Below are positions 1 through 4,440 of a stretch of DNA of 7,064 bases, piece after piece; positions within the stretch are counted from its first letter, which is position 1; each line of letters opens with the position of its first letter. The notes below the pieces were generated by a model. That model had not been told where the DNA came from and made no database searches. It saw only the letters and a list, made by a program, of their open reading frames with translations. The DNA comes from DAOVRL01 sp964459805. GTDB taxonomy: Bacteria; Planctomycetota; Phycisphaerae; Sedimentisphaerales; Anaerobacaceae. The position numbers and the translations under genes are program-made. The DNA lies in contig CAYWOD010000194.1 of the NCBI GenBank assembly GCA_964459805.1, forward strand, positions 1-7,064. The letters are read 5' to 3'.

Positions 1-600
1 TCACTGGACTCTTTGCATCCACGTTTCTCCGTTCGCCTCAAATTCAATGCTGTCCCTGCTTATCTTGACAACGGTTGCCCCCGATATTCTGTCGCCCTGG
101 TGTACTATCGCGGATTCAACAATTGCGGACGGTCTGTCCTGACTGTAGGCAATACCCTTTACCTTTAGTCTTATCGATCTTTTGGCCCGGCCATCAGTAG
201 CTGAGACGCCTAATTCCACGAAGTCGCCAAGGATTGTCCGGTAAGTTGTAAGCCTGAGCCATCGGCTTTCAAACGCAGGCACGCCATGGAATCTATTGAG
301 CACAACAACCAACACGACAGAGAGAACGGCCACCAACAAGATCTTTGCTCTTTGGCTTGTGGGGCCGACGCTCGGTCGCAGCGCCACGCACGCGTTTCTG
401 ATTTCCGGGCCGAGCTGTTCGGCGGGCGTTTGTCCGGCAGTTTCTTCAGCGGGGACCTGAGCGTAGTCTTGATGCTCTGCTGCAGTCGTCTGAGGCGACT
501 GCCTGGAATCACCGTTCTTCGAAATCTCCAGGCCCTGAGAGCCAAATAGTCTTGCGATAGAGTGCTCCGACAACGTGTTGTCCTTCTCAGTATCCGCCAT
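1..600 (-). CDS. GspB-like type II secretion/pilus-associated bitopic membrane protein (199 aa)
   Basis: This is a complete gene; its TGA stop lies at the first three bases of the window. The N-terminal ~85 residues are polar, Gln/Glu/Thr/Pro-rich and probably disordered in the cytoplasm. One membrane helix follows at about 86-102 (ILLVAVLSVVLVVVL). The C-terminal segment at about 143-199 (KGIAYSQDRPSAIV, then HQGDRISGATVVKI) has the small-beta pattern of the GspB/PulB C-terminal domain, in which 'I-x-Y-S..RPSAIV..xxV..GD.I.G..V..I' is typical. GspB proteins help the type II secretion GspA ATPase or secretin assembly, so a role in secretion or a pilus-like machine is inferred. The start is set by AAGGAG 7 nt upstream of the ATG (plus-strand 608-613). 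The gene has its own consensus promoter at 810-838. Partner genes would lie beyond position 1. The family call rests on pattern only; a generic planctomycete membrane protein is the alternative. Confidence 0.72.
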   Translation of the reverse strand: MADTEKDNTLSEHSIARLFGSQGLEISKNGDSRQSPQTTAAEHQDYAQVPAEETAGQTPAEQLGPEIRNACVALRPSVGPTSQRAKILLVAVLSVVLVVVLNRFHGVPAFESRWLRLTTYRTILGDFVELGVSATDGRAKRSIRLKVKGIAYSQDRPSAIVESAIVHQGDRISGATVVKISRDSIEFEANGETWMQRVQ

Positions 601-663
601 TGCTCATCTCCTTAACTAATAAGCCGCGGCTTGCTGCGAGCAGACTGTCGCTAACAGGAACGA

Positions 664-777
664 TTACATCCCTGCTCGTTCTTGTTTTTTCTCCAGTACG
701 CACTTCCTCGCGATCTGAGGAGCAAGACAACCAGCATGTTCACAGGCGAAAGCCCGGTGAGAAATAAAGACAGGCAT
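664..777 (-). CDS. Possible 37-codon leader ORF upstream of the GspB-like gene
   Basis: Just downstream of the strong minus-strand promoter there is a full GAGGAGG Shine-Dalgarno motif (plus-strand 787-793). Nine nt after it an ATG opens a 37-codon frame (MPVFISHRAFACEH..., ending ERAGM) that stops with TAA at 664-666, 63 nt before the start of the GspB-like gene. A second ATG at 783-785 opens an alternative 44-codon frame down to 651. That frame has a hydrophobic stretch (NMLVVLLL), but it sits only 1 nt from the ribosome-binding motif, which is too close. Neither peptide is recognised. Either could be a genuine small protein, a translated leader that tunes the downstream gene, or chance. 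The placement is the only support. Confidence 0.28.
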   Translation of the reverse strand: MPVFISHRAFACEHAGCLAPQIARKCVLEKKQERAGM

Positions 778-809
778 TCCACCATTCCTCCTCAACATTA
801 TTCTAATGT

Positions 810-838
810 AGTATAACCGGTGGAAAGGGATATGTCAA
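810..838 (-). promoter_or_regulatory. Consensus sigma70-type promoter for the GspB-like gene
   Basis: On the minus strand TTGACA (833-838) is followed by a 17-nt spacer and TATACT (810-815). That is a perfect -35, the ideal spacing and a 5/6 -10. Transcription would start near 803, giving a leader of about 200 nt before the ATG at 600. The first transcribed bases can form a small ACATT/AATGT hairpin immediately ahead of a GAGGAGG ribosome-binding motif. It is the best promoter in the window. Confidence 0.8.
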
Positions 839-1011
839 CGAAAAACACGGTCAAAAGTCTGCTGTCTTGGTGCACAGTCCTATAGAAAGGGCGTATTCTT
901 GGCGGTATGGGGGCTGGCAGGCAAGAAATTCGCCTTTTTTAGCAGGCCTAAAAATGCCGGCACAACTCCACAAAAAACAGACGAAACCGCAAAGACTTCT
1001 GCTCGATTTGT
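839..1011. other. Intergenic stretch with an AT-rich hairpin, no gene seen
   Basis: This is a relatively AT-rich spacer between the minus-strand promoter and the small-RNA promoter. The only clear structure is the perfect inverted repeat TTTTTAG / CTAAAAA (936-942 with 948-954, loop CAGGC). Open frames crossing it show no family resemblance, no signal peptide and no ribosome-binding site. The T6 run at 935-940 has only a very weak stem before it, so it is not called a terminator. Confidence 0.5.
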
Positions 1012-1039
1012 TTGCCCCGCACGATAAATGGGTTATACT
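1012..1039 (+). promoter_or_regulatory. Sigma70-type promoter of the candidate small RNA
   Basis: TTGCCC (1012-1017) and TATACT (1034-1039) are separated by 16 nt. The -10 matches the consensus at 5/6 positions and is flanked by AT-rich sequence. Transcription would start at the G run near 1045. No ribosome-binding site with a plausible ORF follows. Instead a series of hairpins ends in a strong terminator. Confidence 0.55.
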
Positions 1040-1044
1040 TTATT

Positions 1045-1174
1045 GGGAAGGGATGCCAAGAAATTGGTTTTGTTGAGAGACACCTACACACAACAGTGTG
1101 TCCTTCTTTCGTAAAGGGAGACCGGCCGGCCGGTTCAGCCAAAATATACGGGGGGCCGCCGTCTCCCTTTTTTT
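1045..1174 (+). ncRNA. Candidate ~130-nt structured small RNA
   Basis: A promoter-like element lies directly upstream and a strong intrinsic terminator closes the unit. Three stem-loops follow one another inside it. The first is CCAA-GAAA-TTGG (1056-1067), a GNRA-tetraloop hairpin extendable by a G-U pair. The second is ACACAC-AACA-GTGTGT (1086-1101), which can be capped by an outer GAGAGA/TCTTTC helix (1075-1080 with 1105-1110, one G-U pair). The third is the terminator hairpin. The sequence does not match 6S RNA, tmRNA, SRP RNA, RNase P RNA or the c-di-GMP riboswitches as I know them. A trans-acting sRNA is the simplest reading. An attenuated leader of the gene at 1628 is the alternative, but the 450-nt gap argues against it. 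Confidence 0.5.
1113..1174 (+). terminator. Strong intrinsic terminator
   Basis: AAAGGGAGAC (1113-1122) pairs perfectly with GTCTCCCTTT (1161-1170). The helix continues inward through GC-rich segments (GGC 1124-1126 with GCC 1158-1160; GGCC 1128-1131 with GGCC 1154-1157), with two single-base bulges. Seven T residues (1168-1174) follow the stem. This is the clearest terminator in the window and it defines the 3' end of the candidate small RNA. Confidence 0.85.
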
Positions 1175-1478
1175 CAATTTAGCCGCAAGGCAGAGCAATA
1201 GCAGCGAGATGCCTTCAAGGCGGAGACTGCGCCTGCATTTGCATTATCTTGCCGTCATGCCGTTTCGACGCGCCCTATTGTCATCAATTCCTTATCTTCA
1301 GACAGACATTTGCTTCGCACGAACAGGCGGGAGCTTTGTAAACATTTTGCGAAAATTCAAACGCGACAGCTATGAGGTCGCCGATGCCGGTTATTGGGCC
1401 CGGCCGAGGTCGGTTTTCCGCCGAGTTTGCTCAGCGGGCGTTTTGTAACGCAAATTGCGGAAAAAATACCCAAAACTG
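1175..1478. other. Long intergenic stretch, no gene recognised
   Basis: This stretch separates the small-RNA terminator from the next gene. Only short local hairpins are visible: GCC-GCAA-GGC at 1182-1191, the interrupted CCGC..GAG / CTC..GCGG stem around 1419-1436, and GCGTT-TTGT-AACGC at 1438-1451. Overlapping open frames on either strand show no recognisable motif, no signal peptide and no ribosome-binding site. Part of it may be 5' leader for the gene at 1628. Confidence 0.5.
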
Positions 1479-1506
1479 TTGCACTTGGCCGACAAGCATG
1501 ATAACT
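1479..1506 (+). promoter_or_regulatory. Tentative promoter for the coiled-coil membrane protein
   Basis: TTGCAC (1479-1484, 4/6 or better to TTGACA) is followed after 16 nt by ATAACT (1501-1506). Shifting one base gives GATAAC with a 15-nt spacer. It is the best candidate within 200 nt of the ATG at 1628, but the -10 is imperfect. A transcript from here would carry a leader of about 115 nt containing a short CTCC-AGTT-GGAG hairpin. Confidence 0.3.
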
Positions 1507-1627
1507 TAACTCCATCAAAACTCCAGTTGGAGCGGCCGAACGACCGAAATATTGGTTTAGAGTGCATAAACGTTTTTCCGTGCAAAGAATTGTACGTTTT
1601 GTGAATTGATTTGATAGGAGACACAAG

Positions 1628-2074
1628 ATGAAACGGTATGTATTGGGTATTGTGCTCGTGAGTATGCTTCTTTCAACTGCCGCGTTTTCCCAGGAGCCCG
1701 AGCGCATAGAGGAAATGGAACAAGAGATGCGCATGCGCAAAATGGAACTGGAAATGGCAGAGTACGAGGCTGAGGTGAAATTCAACGAAGAGATGAAGAA
1801 GCTCGAACTGGAACAGCGCCGCACCCACCTTGAGCGGGAGCGAAGGGTGTTTGACCATCGGGACCTGCGCAAGAACAAGATGGGCCCGATCTTCATCGTG
1901 TGTTTCATTATCCATATTCTCATGGCGATCTGGGTCTATACAGATATACGCCAGCGCAACTCCGGCTCCGGGATATGGATAGTGATTGCACTTCTGGCCG
2001 GACTGTTCGGGGTCTTGGCATACGCTCTCGTTCGGCTCGGCGATATCAACAACAACAGAAGAGCACGCAGATAG
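1628..2074 (+). CDS. Secreted/membrane protein: signal peptide, coiled coil, two TM helices (148 aa)
   Basis: The ATG is preceded by AGGAG 7 nt upstream (1616-1620). Residues 1-21 form a clear Sec signal peptide (positive start, hydrophobic VLGIVLVSMLLSTAAF). Residues about 24-80 are almost entirely charged with heptad-like Met/Leu spacing (RMRKMELEMAEYEAEV, EEMKKLELEQRR), so a long coiled coil is expected on the outer face. Two membrane helices follow at about 86-104 and 115-137. The motif 'WVYTDIRQR...WIVIALLAGLFGVLAYALVRL' resembles the two-helix module found at the N-terminus of cardiolipin synthases (PLDc_N type), but no phosphodiesterase domain is attached. The gene ends with a basic tail (NNNRRARR). 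Its function is unknown; a small scaffold or envelope sensor is possible. It stands alone, with 349 nt to the next gene. Confidence 0.85.
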   Translation: MKRYVLGIVLVSMLLSTAAFSQEPERIEEMEQEMRMRKMELEMAEYEAEVKFNEEMKKLELEQRRTHLERERRVFDHRDLRKNKMGPIFIVCFIIHILMAIWVYTDIRQRNSGSGIWIVIALLAGLFGVLAYALVRLGDINNNRRARR

Positions 2075-2091
2075 AGCATTGCCTCGGAGCC

Positions 2092-2107
2092 GTTCGGACA
2101 ACCGAAC
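2092..2107 (+). terminator. Perfect 6-bp hairpin after the 148-aa gene, possible weak terminator
   Basis: GTTCGG-ACAA-CCGAAC forms a perfect stem with a four-base loop 18 nt past the stop codon. No T-run follows, so it is more likely an mRNA 3'-end stabiliser or a factor-assisted terminator than an intrinsic one. A 10-bp perfect palindrome, CTCTCGAGAG, lies 9 nt further on (2117-2126). Confidence 0.3.
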
Positions 2108-2290
2108 AACAGGTCACTCTCGAGAGAAAGTCCGGCAGGGATTCTTCCCGGCCATTGCGGTGCTTGTCCAGCGAATTATCATCAGCTTCGTCTTAGCATC
2201 GCTGCGGAGTAACTGTGGGCTCCAAGCCGAGTCCCCGCTAACAGGGCGCTGCTGCCGGGTGTGCACAAAAAGGAGGAAAACCAGCGGAAG
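2108..2290 (+). other. Intergenic sequence upstream of the sulfatase promoter, no gene
   Basis: Apart from the CTCTCGAGAG palindrome (2117-2126), an unattached ribosome-binding motif AGGAGG (2271-2276) is the only notable item. The next TTG is 16 nt away and leads to a five-codon frame, so no gene is called. Open frames that run through this stretch have no recognisable content. Confidence 0.5.
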
Positions 2291-2313
2291 TTTTGGGCGG
2301 GATTTGGTAAAAT
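2291..2313 (+). promoter_or_regulatory. Sulfatase promoter: TTTTGGGCGGGA element plus extended -10
   Basis: TTTTGGGCGGGA (2291-2302) is followed by an extended -10-like sequence, TG-G-TAAAAT (2305-2313). The same 12-mer at the same distance from TG-n-TAnAnT recurs upstream of the esterase at 4369-4391. No -35 hexamer is evident at the normal spacing, which suggests either an activator or operator site or an alternative sigma-factor promoter. The start codon of the sulfatase is 111 nt past the -10. Confidence 0.5.
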
Positions 2314-2423
2314 ACCATATCCGAATGTTGTGGAATGTCAAGGCGCCGGTTATTTTCGAAATGTTGGTTGAAAGTTGTCCGGCCGTATCGGGACAAACTG
2401 AGAATTTGTGAAAGGCTACGATT

Positions 2424-4331
2424 ATGAGCAGTGATGTGAGCAGCAGACGTAATTTTCTAAAAGCCATCGGTCTTGCCGCGGCGGCGTGGCCGGCCGGATC
2501 GATGGCCCGAAGCGGCGAATCGAACATACTCAAACCCAATGTACTGTGGTTGTCGTGCGAAGATATCAGCCCGCACATCCGCTGTTTCGGCGATGAGCAT
2601 GCAATTACACCGAATATCGACCGGCTGGCGACTGAAGGCGTGCGTTATACCAATGCCTTTACCACGGCCGGCGTTTGTGCGCCCTGCCGCTCAGGTATCA
2701 TTACGGGTATGTACCAGACGACGATCGGCACGCATCACATGCGCTGCAATGCCAAACTGCCGGAGCATATCAAGGCGTTCAGTAGCTATCTTCGCCGCGC
2801 CGGTTACTACTGTACAAACAACTCGAAAACCGATTACCAGACGAGCGACCTTCGCGATGCCTGGGATGAATCGAGCGGCAGGGCCCACTGGCGTAAACGT
2901 AAGAGTGGTCAGCCGTTTTTTGCCGTGTTCAATTTCACCGGCTGTCACGAAAGCGGCATTGCCGGAACATCAAAATACCAGAGCGTGACAAGGGGCCTCA
3001 AGCCATCGCAGCGCCAGGACCCGGAGAAGCTGAAACTGCCCCCGTATTATCCCGATACGCCCATAGTCCGAGAGGACTGGAAGCGCAATTATGAATTGAT
3101 TACTGCAATGGATGCGTGGGCCGGCGATTTAATCGGTCAGCTCAAGGCGGACGGGCTGTACGAGGATACGATAATCTTCTTCTGGTCGGACCACGGTGTG
3201 GGTCTGCCTCGTGCGAAGCGCTGGCTGTACGATTCGGGTACGCATATACCGCTGGTAATCCGCATCCCACAGAAATTCCGCACGGGCGGTCAGGGCAAAC
3301 AAGGCAGCATCGACGATCGGCTGGTCAGCTCGATTGATTTTGGGCCGACAGTAATGAACCTGGCCGGTTTGAAGGTTCCGGAGTATATGCAGGGACAACC
3401 ATTTTTGGGGCGGAACCTGCCGAAGCCGCGGGAGTATGTTTTCGGTGCGCGCGACCGGATGGATGAACGATACGACATCATTCGCAGCGTTCGCGATAAG
3501 CGTTATCGCTATATCCGCAATTACGAGCCGCTAAAGACATACTATCAGTACATGAACACGCCTGAAAAGGGCGCGACGATGAAAGAGATTCGCCGGGTCG
3601 ATGCAGAAGGCAAATTACCGCCGGCGGCAAAGCTATTTATGGCGGAGCGCAAACCTGTTGAAGAGCTGTACGACCTGAAGAGCGACCCTCACGAGGTTCG
3701 CAACCTTGCAGGCGAGAGCAGGTATCGGGATATTCTCAAGCGGATGCGAGAGGTCCATCTAAAATGGGTGCAGGAGACGAAAGACCTGGGCCTGATCCCG
3801 GAGCCTGAGATCATGGCGAGAGAGAAGAAGTACGGCAGCAGGTACGCAATACTGCGACAACCCGGCGGCGATACGCTGAATAAACAGCTTGGGGAAATTG
3901 CGGCGACGGCCTCGGAGGAAAGGGGCGCTCTGGACAAACTTATCAAGGCGATGGGCCACAAGGATGCCGCCATTCGCTACTGGGGCGCAACGGGCATCGG
4001 GAATATGGCGAGCGATGCTGGAGCGGCTGAAGACTTGATGGTCACGGCGCTGCAGGATGAGTCGGTGAGCGTGCGGGTGGCTGCGGCGCGGGCGTTATGT
4101 CTGATGAGCAAACCGGAAAAGGCCCTGGAAGTTCTGATAGCCACACTGAGCGGCGAGCACCCCTGGGGGCGTCTGCAGGCGGCTATTGTACTTGACGGCA
4201 TCGGTGAGCAGGCAAGGCCGGCCCAACAGGCACTGAAGAAGGCACTCACCGGCCAACCCAACAAATACATCACCCGTGTCGCCAATCATGCCCTCAACGT
4301 GATGAATCGTACAAGTAATACAGTAAAGTGA
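2424..4331 (+). CDS. Tat-exported S1-family sulfatase with C-terminal HEAT repeats (635 aa)
   Basis: The enzyme hydrolyses sulfate esters, probably on a polysaccharide, outside the cytoplasm. Residues 1-28 are a textbook Tat signal (SSRRNFLKAIG, then an Ala-rich core). The alkaline-phosphatase-fold sulfatase domain covers about 38-455. E46-D47 sit where the metal-binding Asp pair normally lies. C85-A-P-C-R89 is the formylglycine motif, so C85 is the residue to be matured by a formylglycine-generating enzyme, which is not in this window. GMYQTTIGTHH follows, S-D256-H257-G is the second metal site, and K265 and H274 fit catalytic positions. ELYDLKSDPHEVRNLAG (414-430) is the usual C-terminal sulfatase signature. 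Residues about 500-625 form HEAT-like helical repeats (AAIRYWGATGIGNMA, VSVRVAAARALCLM). The start has a modest GAAAGG ribosome-binding site 8 nt upstream. The exact subfamily and substrate cannot be read from the sequence. Confidence 0.93.
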   Translation: MSSDVSSRRNFLKAIGLAAAAWPAGSMARSGESNILKPNVLWLSCEDISPHIRCFGDEHAITPNIDRLATEGVRYTNAFTTAGVCAPCRSGIITGMYQTTIGTHHMRCNAKLPEHIKAFSSYLRRAGYYCTNNSKTDYQTSDLRDAWDESSGRAHWRKRKSGQPFFAVFNFTGCHESGIAGTSKYQSVTRGLKPSQRQDPEKLKLPPYYPDTPIVREDWKRNYELITAMDAWAGDLIGQLKADGLYEDTIIFFWSDHGVGLPRAKRWLYDSGTHIPLVIRIPQKFRTGGQGKQGSIDDRLVSSIDFGPTVMNLAGLKVPEYMQGQPFLGRNLPKPREYVFGARDRMDERYDIIRSVRDKRYRYIRNYEPLKTYYQYMNTPEKGATMKEIRRVDAEGKLPPAAKLFMAERKPVEELYDLKSDPHEVRNLAGESRYRDILKRMREVHLKWVQETKDLGLIPEPEIMAREKKYGSRYAILRQPGGDTLNKQLGEIAATASEERGALDKLIKAMGHKDAAIRYWGATGIGNMASDAGAAEDLMVTALQDESVSVRVAAARALCLMSKPEKALEVLIATLSGEHPWGRLQAAIVLDGIGEQARPAQQALKKALTGQPNKYITRVANHALNVMNRTSNTVK

Positions 4332-4334
4332 CCT

Positions 4335-4358
4335 CCTTGATGCTTGATCAGGGATTTT
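4335..4358 (+). terminator. Weak terminator-like hairpin after the sulfatase gene
   Basis: CC-T-TGAT (4335-4341) can pair with ATCA-GG (4347-4352) around a GCTTG loop with one bulged T, and TTTT follows at 4355-4358. Six pairs and four T residues make at best a leaky terminator. It lies just upstream of the esterase promoter element, so the two genes could be partly uncoupled. Confidence 0.25.
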
Positions 4359-4368
4359 GTTGCTGCAA

Positions 4369-4391
4369 TTTTGGGCGGGAAGTGATACATT
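4369..4391 (+). promoter_or_regulatory. Esterase promoter: second copy of TTTTGGGCGGGA plus extended -10
   Basis: The exact 12-mer TTTTGGGCGGGA (4369-4380) and TG-A-TACATT (4383-4391) repeat the layout found before the sulfatase. The -10 here is weaker (4/6). The element ends 49 nt before the ATG at 4441 and lies inside the reading frame that would result from an upstream TTG at 4357, which argues against that longer start. Confidence 0.5.
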
Positions 4392-4427
4392 TCGCTGGAC
4401 TGGTGAAATATATCCGCGATGCTTTTC

Positions 4428-4434
4428 AAAGGAG
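4428..4434 (+). promoter_or_regulatory. Ribosome-binding site that fixes the esterase start
   Basis: AAAGGAG lies 6 nt upstream of the ATG at 4441. The frame is open further upstream to a TTG at 4357, but that start has no ribosome-binding site, would overlap the promoter-like element, and would add 28 residues in front of the signal peptide. Confidence 0.8.
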
Positions 4435-4440
4435 AAAAAG

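Noticed and set aside
930..940. T6 run as terminator
   Set aside because: The preceding GGC/GCC stem is only three pairs with a long loop.
867..1076. 69-codon open frame on the plus strand
   Set aside because: It has no ribosome-binding site or family resemblance, and it overlaps the small-RNA promoter.
1098..1448. 116-codon open frame on the plus strand
   Set aside because: It runs through the small-RNA terminator, has no ribosome-binding site, and its translation is Arg/Ser-rich with no recognisable motif.
1590..1618. TTGTAC-17-GATAGG as promoter of the 148-aa gene
   Set aside because: The -10 is poor and overlaps the Shine-Dalgarno sequence, so transcription would start inside the gene.
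1728..1739. Perfect palindrome TGCGCATGCGCA
   Set aside because: It lies inside the coding sequence and is explained by alternating Met-Arg codons.
1357..1923. 188-codon open frame on the minus strand
   Set aside because: It is antisense to the well-supported 148-aa gene, and its composition (Ser/Arg-rich) is that of a shadow frame.
2271..2295. AGGAGG ribosome-binding motif before a TTG
   Set aside because: The spacing is too long and the frame stops after five codons.
4357..4440. Longer esterase start at the TTG codon
   Set aside because: It lacks a ribosome-binding site and overlaps the shared promoter element. The ATG at 4441 has AAAGGAG and a proper signal peptide.
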